A DNA stretch of 64,000 nucleotides from G11 sp947167445 (lineage in GTDB: Bacteria > Bacillota > Clostridia > Lachnospirales > Lachnospiraceae), in NCBI GenBank assembly GCA_947167445.1, contig CAMVID010000006.1, forward strand, positions 62,001 to 126,000, written 5' to 3'. Below the pieces are notes generated by a model that was given only the letters and a program-made list of their open reading frames with translations, made no database searches and was not told the DNA's origin. Shown piece by piece: positions 52,105-61,075 of this stretch; the first letter of the stretch is position 1; every line of letters starts with the position of its first letter. Position numbers and translations under genes: made by a program.

Positions 52105-53112
52105 ATGGTTACACTGGCAGATATAGCCAAGAGGTGCAACGTATCAAGAGCATCTGTAAGTAAAGCTATTAACGGACATAGCGATATTGGCAAGGAAACA
52201 GCTGAATTTATCAGGAAAACAGCCAGAGAAATGGGTTATTACCCTAATGCTACCGCCAGAACTCTTAAATCCGGTAGAAGCCAGAATGTGGGAGTTTTGT
52301 TTGTAGATAAAACTCAGAGCGGTTTGGCTCATGAGTATTTCTCCAAGATTCTTGAGAGTGCCAAGTCCATGGCAGAGAAGCTGGGCTACGACATCACATT
52401 TATTTCAAGAGATATAGGAACCACCGGCATGGACTTCTATGAACATGCCAAATACAGACAGTGTGACGGAGTAATAATCGCCTCCGTTGACTTCGAGGAT
52501 CCTGCAGTAATAAAGCTTGTTAACAGCGAAATTCCCACTGTTACTTTGGACTATGTTTTCAATAACAGAACATCCATTGTTTCAGATAACGTAAAGGGAA
52601 TGGAGGAACTTGTTAATTACGTCTACAGCAAGGGCCACAGAAAGATAGCCTACATTCATGGTGAGGAGACTTCCGTTACCCAGAGGCGTATGGCAAGCTT
52701 TTATAAGACTTGTGCAGACCTTGGAATAGGCATTAAACCTGAATATGTAATAAGGGGTGACTATCATAATCCGAAGGCGGCTGCTATTGCAACCAGGAAG
52801 CTTTTGGAGCTTAATGACAGACCCACATGTATTTTCTACCCCGATGATTTCTCTTATATCGGCGGAATGAATGTTTTAGAGAAGGCAGGTCTTTCAATTC
52901 CCGATGATATGAGCGTTGTGGGATATGATGGAATCCTTCTTTCACAGATGTTAAGACCCAAGCTTACCACATATCAACAGGATGCCACCTTCATGGGTGA
53001 AGAGGCTGCCAGACAGCTGATTGAGAACATAGAACATCCTACACTTTGGCTTCCTAAACAGATTACAGTTCCCGGTAAATTAATAGAAGGAAGCACAGTT
53101 AAACAGATATAG
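52105..53112 (+). CDS. LacI-family transcriptional regulator
   Basis: 335 residues from ATG 52105 (AGAAGGG site). The N-terminal HTH is VTLADIAKRCNVSRASVSKAINGHSDIGKETAEFIRKTAREMGYYPNATARTLKSG. The LacI-type sugar-binding periplasmic-like domain follows (NVGVLFVDKTQSGLAHEYF, NVKGMEELVNYVYSKGHRKIAYI, PDDMSVVGYDGI). The effector is probably a beta-gluco-oligosaccharide or a glucose derivative, judged only from the neighbours. The identical operator at three nearby promoters supports control of cellobiose phosphorylase, itself and the ABC importer. Confidence 0.92.
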   Translation: MVTLADIAKRCNVSRASVSKAINGHSDIGKETAEFIRKTAREMGYYPNATARTLKSGRSQNVGVLFVDKTQSGLAHEYFSKILESAKSMAEKLGYDITFISRDIGTTGMDFYEHAKYRQCDGVIIASVDFEDPAVIKLVNSEIPTVTLDYVFNNRTSIVSDNVKGMEELVNYVYSKGHRKIAYIHGEETSVTQRRMASFYKTCADLGIGIKPEYVIRGDYHNPKAAAIATRKLLELNDRPTCIFYPDDFSYIGGMNVLEKAGLSIPDDMSVVGYDGILLSQMLRPKLTTYQQDATFMGEEAARQLIENIEHPTLWLPKQITVPGKLIEGSTVKQI

Positions 53113-53140
53113 AAAAGAGCCCGATATGGGCTCTTTTATT
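53113..53140 (+). terminator. Terminator of the LacI gene
   Basis: AAAAGAGCCC pairs with GGGCTCTTTT around GATAT, starting right after the stop codon. Confidence 0.85.
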
Positions 53141-53154
53141 ATGCCTGTATTATT

Positions 53155-53190
53155 TAAAAAGGCTATGGCAAGAAACTTGCCATAGCCTTT
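53155..53190 (-). terminator. Terminator of the sugar ABC importer operon
   Basis: A 15-bp stem (AAAGGCTATGGCAAG and its complement) with an AAA loop, and TTTTTAAAT on the minus strand. Confidence 0.88.
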
Positions 53191-53220
53191 AGTTTTAAGA
53201 TTGATGTTTCAGGAAACTAA

Positions 53221-54768
53221 TTACTTAGTAGCCTTCCATGCATCGTACTGGCTCTGGAACTCAGCGATAACATCGTTAACGCCAGCTTCCTCAAGAGCTG
53301 CTTCGTACTCAGCAATCTTATCCTCAACCTGGTCAACAGGGAATGCACCGTTCTCAAGAGCGAAACCGATCTCGTTCATAACGTCACAGCAAGCTGTGTA
53401 AGCACCCTCAACAGGTGTCTTATCGAACTGGAATCCGTTAGCACATGAAATCTCAGCGCCGTTGTTGAAGTCAAGGTACATCTGAGCTGTGTAAGGAGAT
53501 GTAGACTCAGCTGTTACAACTGTTGCGTTTGCTGACTCCCACATTGAGTGGTTGTAAGAAGCATCAGCAACCTTCTCTACGTAACCATCAGCGTCGTAGT
53601 TGAAGTCTGTTCCTTCGATACCGTAAGTATACATATCAGCAAGAGTCTTATCTGTGTAAAGGAGACCCATGAACTCGATAGCTGCCTTAGCTGCTTCGTC
53701 AGATGCTGTACCAGCGATAGCGTAGCAAGAACCAAGACAAGAATCTGTGTGCATGTAGTTCTTTGTAACCTTAGCCATTACAACTTCTCTGTTGTAACGT
53801 CCGTTTGCTTCTGCGTTGTTGGGAATATCTGTCCACCATGAAACGCCCCACTTGTCACCCTGGATGGTGTTGTCGTTTGTGGTCTTTGTAGCGTCATCCT
53901 CTGAAAGGTATCCAGCCTCAGCCCACTCAGCCATAAGTGTTGTGAACTCTTTGTACTCGTCAGAAAGAACTGTGTTAACTACTTCATCTGTATCTCTGTC
54001 AACAGCAACCCATGAAGAAGCAGAGTCACCTGTGAAGAAATCAAAGCTGTCGATGTAGTAACGATAGAACATAGCTGTTCTCTGTGTAAGGTATGTGTAA
54101 GGAAGACCTTCTGCACTGAATGCCTCAAGAGCAGGAGTTAAATCCTTAAGAGTCTTGATGGAAGCAACGTCTACGCCGTACTTGTCAACAAGATCCTTAC
54201 GAAGCATTACGTTGTAACCTTCAACGTTATCCTTGTAAACAGGGATGTAGTAGTTCTTTCCTGCATACTTGGAAGCTTCCCACTGCTTGGAATCCATTGA
54301 ATCATAAAGAGTTGTGCCGGGAAGGAGATCTGTGATATCCTTACAAGCGTTTGCAGCAAAGAGCTGCTTTGTTCCGATTGTGTCAAGCCATGAAGCTGTC
54401 CAGAAAAGGTCAACTTCGTTGTTAGCGATTGCAAGGTTACCTTTTTCAGCGTACTCGTTTGAGCTGATATCCTGAAGCTCGATCTGTACGTTGATCTTAT
54501 CAGCGATGTAAGCGTTGATAGCGTCCTGAACCTCTTTGGTTCTAGCTGAATCAGGAACTACGTTGAAGCAGTTTCTCATCATTCTTACAGTAACAACATC
54601 ACCTGATGCTGTAGACTCGGTTGCTTCTTCTGTTGTTGCAGGAGCAGCTTCCTCTGTCTTTGTTTCTGTGTTGTTTGTTGTTGCGCCTGCGTTTGTGCTA
54701 CCACAACCTGCAAGCATTGTCATTGTCATGGCTGCAGCCATTAACAGTGAAACGACTTTCTTTTTCAT
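53221..54768 (-). CDS. Sugar ABC transporter substrate-binding lipoprotein
   Basis: 515 residues from ATG 54768, preceded by AAGGAGG; a longer frame to 54831 is not needed. Lipoprotein signal peptide with lipobox LAGC, then a linker rich in T, E and A, then an extracellular solute-binding domain (family 1/LipO-like, as found with LplB/LplC permeases; DLFWTASWLDTIG and related segments). It captures an oligosaccharide outside the cell. Last gene of permease-permease-SBP order. The substrate is probably related to cellobiose because of the shared operator. Confidence 0.87.
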   Translation of the reverse strand: MKKKVVSLLMAAAMTMTMLAGCGSTNAGATTNNTETKTEEAAPATTEEATESTASGDVVTVRMMRNCFNVVPDSARTKEVQDAINAYIADKINVQIELQDISSNEYAEKGNLAIANNEVDLFWTASWLDTIGTKQLFAANACKDITDLLPGTTLYDSMDSKQWEASKYAGKNYYIPVYKDNVEGYNVMLRKDLVDKYGVDVASIKTLKDLTPALEAFSAEGLPYTYLTQRTAMFYRYYIDSFDFFTGDSASSWVAVDRDTDEVVNTVLSDEYKEFTTLMAEWAEAGYLSEDDATKTTNDNTIQGDKWGVSWWTDIPNNAEANGRYNREVVMAKVTKNYMHTDSCLGSCYAIAGTASDEAAKAAIEFMGLLYTDKTLADMYTYGIEGTDFNYDADGYVEKVADASYNHSMWESANATVVTAESTSPYTAQMYLDFNNGAEISCANGFQFDKTPVEGAYTACCDVMNEIGFALENGAFPVDQVEDKIAEYEAALEEAGVNDVIAEFQSQYDAWKATK

Positions 54769-54835
54769 GTTATCCTCCTTTTGGAATAAGAAAAGTTTAT
54801 CTGAACCTTCAAAAATGAAGGGTTCATTCATGTTA

Positions 54836-55765
54836 TTAACCTTTAACCGAACCGACTGTAAGACCTTTGATAAAGTACTTCTGGAAGAAGGGATATACGA
54901 TAACGATAGGTCCTACTACTACAAGAACGGTTGCCATTGTTGCTGAGTACTGAGGAATTGTTCCACCCATGGCAGCCTTAACAACTGAAGGAACGTTGGT
55001 GTTGTTCAAAAGGAACTCAATACTCTTCTGAATGCTGATAAGTAAAAGCTGTAAAGGCTTCTTGTTATCGGAAGTAATGAAAATCAAAGCGTTCTGCCAA
55101 TCATTCCAATATGAAGTAGCCATCATGAAACCAACTGCTGCAAGTGAGGGCTTAAGGAGAGGGAACGTAATCTGGAAGAAGGTTCTCCAGTCTCCGGCAC
55201 CGTCAATCTTGGCTGCTTCCATCAATTCCTTGGGGATACTGTTGGCAATATAGGTTCTCAAAATGATAACGTTCATGGTGGTTACCATCAAAGGAAGAAT
55301 CAATACTGCAAGAGTGTCCTTCAATCCGTACATGGATGTGAATACAATGTATCCTGAAAGAGTACCTCCGTTGAAAAGCATAGGAATCAACAGGAAGATT
55401 GATAAAAACTTTGATAATCTAAAATCGGGACGGCTGATGGCGTAAGCATACATGCTCATTACCAAAAGGCCCAAAGCTGTTCCTGCTACTGTAACGAAAA
55501 TAGTTACACCGTAGGATACAAAAAGCTGTTTACCATATTTCATTACGGCGTTGAAACCATTCATAGACCATTTAACAGGGATGAACTTAAATCCGTTGTC
55601 TGTAATGGACATCTCATCTGCAAAAGCAGAAACCAGAACAATTTCAATAGGTAAAAAACAAAACAGTGTATAAATAAGGAGAACTAAAGCCAATACGTAC
55701 TGGCCAAATCCTTTTTTCTCATGTCTTGAAGGGGCTAAATCCAAATTCTTGTTTTTCTTACTCAT
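54836..55765 (-). CDS. Carbohydrate ABC transporter permease (LplC/MalG type)
   Basis: 309 residues, six transmembrane helices, with the ABC-interaction EAA loop ELMEAAKIDGAGDWRTFFQITFPLLKPSL (about 195-223). CUT1 family, LplC/YtcP group. It lies 13 nt after the partner permease. There is no nucleotide-binding protein in the operon. Confidence 0.9.
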   Translation of the reverse strand: MSKKNKNLDLAPSRHEKKGFGQYVLALVLLIYTLFCFLPIEIVLVSAFADEMSITDNGFKFIPVKWSMNGFNAVMKYGKQLFVSYGVTIFVTVAGTALGLLVMSMYAYAISRPDFRLSKFLSIFLLIPMLFNGGTLSGYIVFTSMYGLKDTLAVLILPLMVTTMNVIILRTYIANSIPKELMEAAKIDGAGDWRTFFQITFPLLKPSLAAVGFMMATSYWNDWQNALIFITSDNKKPLQLLLISIQKSIEFLLNNTNVPSVVKAAMGGTIPQYSATMATVLVVVGPIVIVYPFFQKYFIKGLTVGSVKG

Positions 55766-55778
55766 CTTCGTCCCTCCC

Positions 55779-56684
55779 TTAGAATAATGCGTTCTCGGGA
55801 GCTACTTTGCGAACTGTGAAGTTAGCAAGAAGCATTAAGAGAAGACCGATAACTGACTGGAACAAAGATGAAGCGGCGGTGAAACCAAAGTTTGCACTCT
55901 TCATGATTGCGTTAAGGATGTAGGAATCCAAAACCTGAGTTGTATCATAAAGCATTCCGCTGTTTCTGGTTACCTGATAGAAAAGACCTGTGTCAGATCT
56001 CATAATGTTACCTACTGAAAGAAGTAACATAACGGTAATCATAGGAATCAGACTGGGAATTGAGATATGCCATATGCTCTGCCACTTGTTGGCACCGTCA
56101 ATCTCTGCTGCTTCGTAAAGTTCAGAGTCTACACCGGCAAGAACTGACATATATAATACTGAACCGTAACCGGTATCTTTCCAAATCTTGATGATCAAAA
56201 GAATCCAGGGCCAAAGTGCAGCCGTTGAATAGAATCTGGTGCTTGTACCCAAGGTATTGTTGATGATACCTGTATCGGTACTGATGAATGCGTACGCAAT
56301 AAAGTTTACAGCTGCGTAAGAAATGAATACGGGAACAATCATGATTGTCTGCATTGTCTTGGCAAGCTTCTTAAAGAAGAGTCTGTCAAGAGCAATGGCA
56401 AGAGCAACATTTAAGAATGTTCCTACCGCTGTAAAAAGAAAATAGTAAAGAACAGTGTTCTTTGTAATGCTGTAGAACTTACTCTTGGATGCAACGAGCA
56501 TCTTAAAGTTGTCCAAACCTACCCAAGGGCTTCCGAAGATTCCTGCCTGGTAGTCAAACTTCTTAAACGCAAGAATAAGACCGCTCATGGGAACATACAT
56601 TATAAAGAACAAAATCAGAAAAGCAGGAAGTGCCATCAATACATGGTTCCTGTTTTTCCAGGTATTATGTAAAAAACCTTTCAT
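55779..56684 (-). CDS. Sugar ABC transporter permease (LplB/MalF type)
   Basis: 301 residues, six transmembrane helices and the EAA loop ELYEAAEIDGANKWQSIWHISIPSLIPM (about 192-219). N-terminal KNRNHVLMALPAFLILFFIMYVPMSGL is typical of the LplB group. First gene of the importer operon, with its own promoter and LacI-type operator upstream. The ATPase must come from elsewhere, as with shared MsmK/MsmX-type ATPases. Confidence 0.9.
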   Translation of the reverse strand: MKGFLHNTWKNRNHVLMALPAFLILFFIMYVPMSGLILAFKKFDYQAGIFGSPWVGLDNFKMLVASKSKFYSITKNTVLYYFLFTAVGTFLNVALAIALDRLFFKKLAKTMQTIMIVPVFISYAAVNFIAYAFISTDTGIINNTLGTSTRFYSTAALWPWILLIIKIWKDTGYGSVLYMSVLAGVDSELYEAAEIDGANKWQSIWHISIPSLIPMITVMLLLSVGNIMRSDTGLFYQVTRNSGMLYDTTQVLDSYILNAIMKSANFGFTAASSLFQSVIGLLLMLLANFTVRKVAPENALF

Positions 56685-56723
56685 ATTTGTCTCCTAAGTC
56701 GCTGCTAATGAACTATAATGTTT

Positions 56724-56773
56724 CTTAATCGATTTCGTACTCATAATATACAACACTTTAACCTTAAAATCAA
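56724..56773 (-). promoter_or_regulatory. Promoter and operator of the sugar ABC importer
   Basis: Minus strand: TTGATT (56768-56773), 17-bp spacer, TATATT (56745-56750), start near 56738. The operator CTTAATCGATTTCG (plus strand, 56724-56737), i.e. CGAAATCGATTAAG on the minus strand, begins at the predicted start. Geometry is the same as at the LacI promoter. Confidence 0.75.
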
Positions 56774-56870
56774 CTTAGAAAAGAGAAGTTTTGTGCATAT
56801 TTGAAATTTTTGGCCGATTTGAACAAATACGAGAGAAAGATTTTATGAAAAATTACTGTGAAAAACATAA

Positions 56871-56904
56871 AAAAAGGCGAATATCATAGGATAAACGCCT
56901 TTTT
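56871..56904 (-). terminator. Terminator of the ABC exporter operon
   Basis: AAAAAGGCG pairs with CGCCTTTTT around a 16-nt loop; T-runs occur on both strands. About 40 bp after the exporter stop codon. Confidence 0.7.
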
Positions 56905-56906
56905 GC

Positions 56907-56920
56907 CTTAATCGTTTAAG
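56907..56920. promoter_or_regulatory. Fourth, weaker copy of the LacI-type operator
   Basis: CTTAATCGTTTAAG, nearly palindromic, matches the consensus at 12 of 14 positions on its better strand. It is not next to a promoter. It lies 183 bp from the importer operator, so looping is possible, but chance is not excluded. Confidence 0.35.
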
Positions 56921-56943
56921 AGTCCATTTACTTAACTAATTAC

Positions 56944-58731
56944 TTAACCGACCTCCAAACCTTCCATCTGGGCGGTATAGAGATGATAGTAATCACCTTT
57001 TTTGGCCATAAGTTCATCATGACTTCCGCATTCGGTGATTCCGCCATCATTTATGTACATTATCTTGTCACATTTCGTAATTGTTGAGAGCCTGTGAGCA
57101 ATGATAAAGCTGGTTCTTCCGGAAAGCATTGCGTCCAGACCCTTTTGAAGAGCTTTCTCAGTTTGCACGTCAATACTTGAGGTCGCTTCATCGAGAACAA
57201 GAATTGAAGGGTTCGAAAGCAGGGTTCTTGCAAAGGAGATAAGCTGCTTTTGACCCTGTGACAAAAGAGCACCTCTCTCCTTAACCTCTGTGTGGTATCC
57301 ATTTGACATGTTTCGTATGAAATCATGGGCACAGACTGTTTTGGCTGCCCGCCTTATTTCTGTTTCGGAAGCATCAAGCTTGCCGTATCTTATATTATCT
57401 TCAATGGTTCCCGAGAAAATAAAGCTGTCCTGAAGCATTATTCCCATTTGAGAACGAAGGGATTGTAACGTTACTTTCGAAATATCCTGTCCGTCGATAA
57501 GAATTCTTCCGCTGTCCACATTGTAGAAACGGGAAATCAGGCTTACTATGGTACTCTTTCCCGCTCCGGTGGGACCGACTAACGCAACACTTTCGCCGGG
57601 CTTAACAGTAAAGGAAACATTGTGAAGTATCTCCTTACCGGGTTCGTAAGAGAAAGAAACATTTTCGAAGGTTACTTCGCCGGTTATATCTTTCATCTTT
57701 ACAGCGTCGGGAGCATCGTCAACTTCAACGGGTTCATCCATTGTTTCGAATATTCTCTCCAGGTAAGCCATGTTGTTTATGAAGTTGTTAAAGATGTTAC
57801 CGAGATTCATTATGGGCTGCCAGAATCTTGAAGCGTAACTTGATACTGCAACAATGGTACCTAAAGTTTCGTTACCGCCGGAAAAGATTACGAGACCGAA
57901 AACGAAAATTGCTGCTCTTACTATAACGGAGATGGTATCGATTCCCGGCCATACAAGAGTTGAGTAGCTTACGGCTTTCATCCAGGTCTTACGACATCTG
58001 CCTGATAACTCTTTAAAAATCTCAGCGTTCTCATCTTCTCTTGCAAAAATCTGTGTGATTCTGGCACCTACGATGTTTTCCTGAAGGTATGCATTTAAGT
58101 TTGAGTTCTTGTTGGAAACCTGCTGCCATGCCACCCTTTGCCTATTCTTAATCCAGAACATGAAAACTGCAAGAACCGGTACACCTGCAAGTACAACAAG
58201 GCTCAACTTAACGTCGATTAAGAACATGAAAACAACGATAAATATAAGGTTGAAGATTTCCAGGATTACATTTATAAGACCGTTACTTAACATGTCCGAA
58301 ACAGAGTTTACGTAGTTAACAACTCTGACAAGGATTTTTCCGTGGGGCCTGTCATCATAATACTGAAAGGGAAGTTTCTGCAGATGCTTAAAAAGATCTG
58401 TACGTATCTGATAAATTATGTCCTGGCTGACGTTAACCATGATTCGGCTTCTTATGGTGGAGAAAATAACGCTGATAACATAAAAAGTCACTGCATATAT
58501 AACCAGCCTGTATAGCATATGAACATCTTTTGCCGGAATGGCTTCATCCAAGGCCAGCTGAACGAGTTTCGGACCAAAGAGAGCAGCTATTCCTGCTATT
58601 CCCGAAAGGAAGAAGGCCAGAATCATCTTGCCGGCGTGCTTCTTAATATATTCGGAAGCCCGAAGGAGATGTCGTATGTCAAATGGTGTTTCTAATATTT
58701 CGTCTTCTTTATAGGTATTTCTTCTTGCCAT
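56944..58731 (-). CDS. ABC exporter half-transporter, ATP-binding/permease (subunit with catalytic glutamate)
   Basis: 595 residues: six-helix exporter transmembrane domain (about 25-320), then the nucleotide-binding domain with Walker A VGPTGAGKST, Q-loop MLQDSF, signature LSQGQKQ (non-canonical, usual LSGGQ), Walker B SILVLDEATSSID with the catalytic glutamate, and H-loop IIAHRLST. It pairs with the gene 17 nt upstream to make a heterodimer. The substrate is unknown; drugs, peptides and lipids are all possible for this family. Confidence 0.9.
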   Translation of the reverse strand: MARRNTYKEDEILETPFDIRHLLRASEYIKKHAGKMILAFFLSGIAGIAALFGPKLVQLALDEAIPAKDVHMLYRLVIYAVTFYVISVIFSTIRSRIMVNVSQDIIYQIRTDLFKHLQKLPFQYYDDRPHGKILVRVVNYVNSVSDMLSNGLINVILEIFNLIFIVVFMFLIDVKLSLVVLAGVPVLAVFMFWIKNRQRVAWQQVSNKNSNLNAYLQENIVGARITQIFAREDENAEIFKELSGRCRKTWMKAVSYSTLVWPGIDTISVIVRAAIFVFGLVIFSGGNETLGTIVAVSSYASRFWQPIMNLGNIFNNFINNMAYLERIFETMDEPVEVDDAPDAVKMKDITGEVTFENVSFSYEPGKEILHNVSFTVKPGESVALVGPTGAGKSTIVSLISRFYNVDSGRILIDGQDISKVTLQSLRSQMGIMLQDSFIFSGTIEDNIRYGKLDASETEIRRAAKTVCAHDFIRNMSNGYHTEVKERGALLSQGQKQLISFARTLLSNPSILVLDEATSSIDVQTEKALQKGLDAMLSGRTSFIIAHRLSTITKCDKIMYINDGGITECGSHDELMAKKGDYYHLYTAQMEGLEVG

Positions 58732-58748
58732 TTAATCTCCCTCCTTTC

Positions 58749-60533
58749 CTAGGCACCGGTCTGAAGCTTAACCAGCTCGGCGTAGTATCCGCCCTTCTTG
58801 ATTAACTCTTCATGGGTTCCGCGTTCGGTAATCTCGCCGTGTTCCATAATGAGAATCTGGTCTGCATCCTTGGTGGTGGAGATACGCTGAGCAATTATTA
58901 TCTTGGTACAAGGGAAGTCCAAATGACGGAGACTTTCCTGAATTTCTTTCTCGGTTTCAAGGTCCACGGCAGATGTTGTGTCATCGAGAATCAGAATGGA
59001 GGGTCTTACCGCAAGGGCTCTCGCAAGAGAGATTCTTTGTTTTTGACCGCCGGAGAGACCTACGCCTCTCTCTCCCACTATGGTGTCGTAGCCCTCAGGC
59101 ATCTTTGCAATGAAATCAGATGCTACAGAGTATTTGGCAAAACGCACCACCTGCTCCTTTGTTATCTCGCTGTCGCCATAAGCAATGTTTCCGTCTATGG
59201 TGTCGGAATAAAGAAGCACATCCTGGGTAGCAAGGCCGATATTCTTACGAAGCTGTGAAAGCTTCAGTCTGTTTACATTTATTCCATCCACAAGAACTTC
59301 GCCTTCAATGGGTTCGTAGAACCTGGGAATCAAGTGGATAAGGGAGGTTTTACCACAGCCGGTTTCGCCCATAATTGCGATGGTTTCCCCGGGCTTGGCT
59401 GTAAATGAAATATGCTCAAGGACAGGAAGCTTTCCGTCGGAGTACATGAAGGAAACATTCCTGAATTCAATTTCGCCTTTGAATCTTTCGGGTTTGTCGA
59501 TGGCATCGGGGGCATCAACAATGTCGGGGGCAGAGTAATAAATCTCCATAACCTTTGCGGAGGCAGCAGAGAATCTCTGGAATTCATTCATGACGTTTCC
59601 AAGCTGTCTCATGGGGTTGGCAATTGCCCAGATAAGACCCGAGAAAGCAACGTACTCACCCATGGACAGTTTTCCTTCTATAAGGAAAAGACCGCCCACA
59701 AGAATTAAGATAACCGAAAGTGCGTTGGCGAGGGTCTCAACGTAGGGATAGAATTTCAGCCAGACAAACGCTGTTTTCTTGTTGGTATCCCTGAAGTCTG
59801 AGTTGCAATCGTCAAACTTCTCTATTTCATAGTCTTCTCTGGCAAAAGCTTTAACCACTCTGTTGCCGGCTATGTTCTCCTGTGCCACAGTGTTCATGTA
59901 AGCAAGCTTTTCACGAAGCAAAGCGTGCAAAGGAGCAACAAGAAGTTTGAACACATATATAATAAAGAAGATAAGTGGAGCTATGATGAGAAGATAAAGG
60001 GCAAGCTGCCAGTTCATGGAAAGGAAGTAGATGGCTGTTGCACCAATAAGGGCAAAGGCTTCCACCACCATTCTTACAACCCAGGCAAGCATATGCCGCA
60101 CCGCATCAAGATCTCCGGTAAGTCTTGTCATCAAATCACCTGTACGATAGGTGCTGTAGAACTTCATGTCCTGTCTTTGTATTTTGTCATAAAGAAAGTT
60201 TCTTACTTTAAAAAGCACGTGCTGGGAGACCTTCTCATAGCCCATGCAGTCAAAGTAGACAATGATACATCTTAGGACGGTCAGGCCTACCATTAAAATA
60301 AGAAGTCTTACAAATTCATCTCCATGGGAGGAAAGATATTCCTTTGCTCCTTCTCCGGTTAAGAACTTGTCTACAATTTGCCCAGAAAAATAAGGCACAG
60401 TCAACTGCATAATATTGTAGACGACCGTGCCAAGTATGGCGAAACCATAGAGCAAGCGATAACCTTCCATGTTGTCCCAAAGCCACTGAAGCCTGGTTCT
60501 TGGATAGTTCCACTTTCCGCTTTTGTTTTTCAT
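58749..60533 (-). CDS. ABC exporter half-transporter, ATP-binding/permease (degenerate-site subunit)
   Basis: 594 residues with the same layout as its partner. Walker A is MGETGCGKTS and the signature is canonical (LSGGQKQRISLARAL), but Walker B reads LILDDTTSAVD, with aspartate where the catalytic glutamate belongs, and the H-loop reads IIAQRIST, with glutamine for histidine. This matches one degenerate ATP site as in BmrCD and TM287/288. It has its own upstream gap and is probably the first gene of the two. Confidence 0.9.
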   Translation of the reverse strand: MKNKSGKWNYPRTRLQWLWDNMEGYRLLYGFAILGTVVYNIMQLTVPYFSGQIVDKFLTGEGAKEYLSSHGDEFVRLLILMVGLTVLRCIIVYFDCMGYEKVSQHVLFKVRNFLYDKIQRQDMKFYSTYRTGDLMTRLTGDLDAVRHMLAWVVRMVVEAFALIGATAIYFLSMNWQLALYLLIIAPLIFFIIYVFKLLVAPLHALLREKLAYMNTVAQENIAGNRVVKAFAREDYEIEKFDDCNSDFRDTNKKTAFVWLKFYPYVETLANALSVILILVGGLFLIEGKLSMGEYVAFSGLIWAIANPMRQLGNVMNEFQRFSAASAKVMEIYYSAPDIVDAPDAIDKPERFKGEIEFRNVSFMYSDGKLPVLEHISFTAKPGETIAIMGETGCGKTSLIHLIPRFYEPIEGEVLVDGINVNRLKLSQLRKNIGLATQDVLLYSDTIDGNIAYGDSEITKEQVVRFAKYSVASDFIAKMPEGYDTIVGERGVGLSGGQKQRISLARALAVRPSILILDDTTSAVDLETEKEIQESLRHLDFPCTKIIIAQRISTTKDADQILIMEHGEITERGTHEELIKKGGYYAELVKLQTGA

Positions 60534-60628
60534 AATTTACCCCGTTTAGTTAAAGAGAATTAACTTGTTAAAATCGATTCTATTCTACTTATGAGAAAGA
60601 TACAAGGTGTATTTTTTATATATGGTGC

Positions 60629-60660
60629 AAAAAAACGGCGGACCAAAAAATCCGCCGTTT
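60629..60660 (-). terminator. Terminator of the glycyl-radical protein gene
   Basis: AAACGGCGGA pairs with TCCGCCGTTT; the minus strand continues with a T-run. It lies about 30 bp past the stop codon. Confidence 0.9.
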
Positions 60661-60690
60661 AAGATTTCAATATTCAGTTTGTGAGAGGGT

Positions 60691-60936
60691 TTAAACCGAC
60701 TCGTGGAATGTTCTTGAAATAACGTCAGCCTGCTGTTCGGGTGTTAACTTAATGAAGTTAACAGCATATCCGGAAACCCTGATTGTAAGCTGAGGATATT
60801 TCTCGGGATGCTTTTGTGCATCGTAGAGAGTATCTCTGTTAAGAACGTTTACGTTTAAGTGATGTCCGCCTTTTGCTGCGTATCCATCAAGTAAAGAAAC
60901 AAGATTGCTAACCTGTGATGCATTTGCTGCTGCCAT
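60691..60936 (-). CDS. grcA: Autonomous glycyl-radical domain protein (GrcA-like)
   Basis: 81 residues, equal to the C-terminal glycyl-radical domain of pyruvate formate-lyase. The radical loop TIRVSGYAVNF (glycine at about 56) is intact, preceded by HHLNVNVLNRDTLYDAQKHPEKYPQLTIR and followed by LTPEQQADVISRTFHE. In E. coli GrcA replaces the oxygen-cleaved end of PFL and so restores activity. The domain here lacks any longer N-terminal part. AAGGAGGT site. Divergent from the superoxide-reductase operon and with the same operator type, which supports an oxygen-damage role. Confidence 0.88.
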   Translation of the reverse strand: MAAANASQVSNLVSLLDGYAAKGGHHLNVNVLNRDTLYDAQKHPEKYPQLTIRVSGYAVNFIKLTPEQQADVISRTFHESV

Positions 60937-60991
60937 GTGAATACCTCCTTTTCAAATGACTGTATGTGAGATTGGTTTGATTTCTACCTAT

Positions 60992-61033
60992 ATAATAGGA
61001 AAAAAATATTAAAGAGTCCGTAACATTCGTTAC
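60992..61033 (-). promoter_or_regulatory. grcA promoter with Crp/Fnr-type site
   Basis: Minus strand: palindrome GTAACGAATGTTAC (plus 61020-61033), 22-bp gap, TATTAT -10 (60992-60997). With a start seven bases on, the palindrome is centred at -41.5, the class II activator position. No good -35 is present, as expected of an activated promoter. Confidence 0.72.
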
Positions 61034-61075
61034 GAGAATAAATTAACAATTGTTGACGTGACTATCTTAACTAAT

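Noticed and set aside
54536..54946. Plus-strand open frame of 136 codons over the start of the binding-protein gene
   Set aside because: It is antisense to the signal peptide and linker, and its composition mirrors the T/A/E-rich linker.
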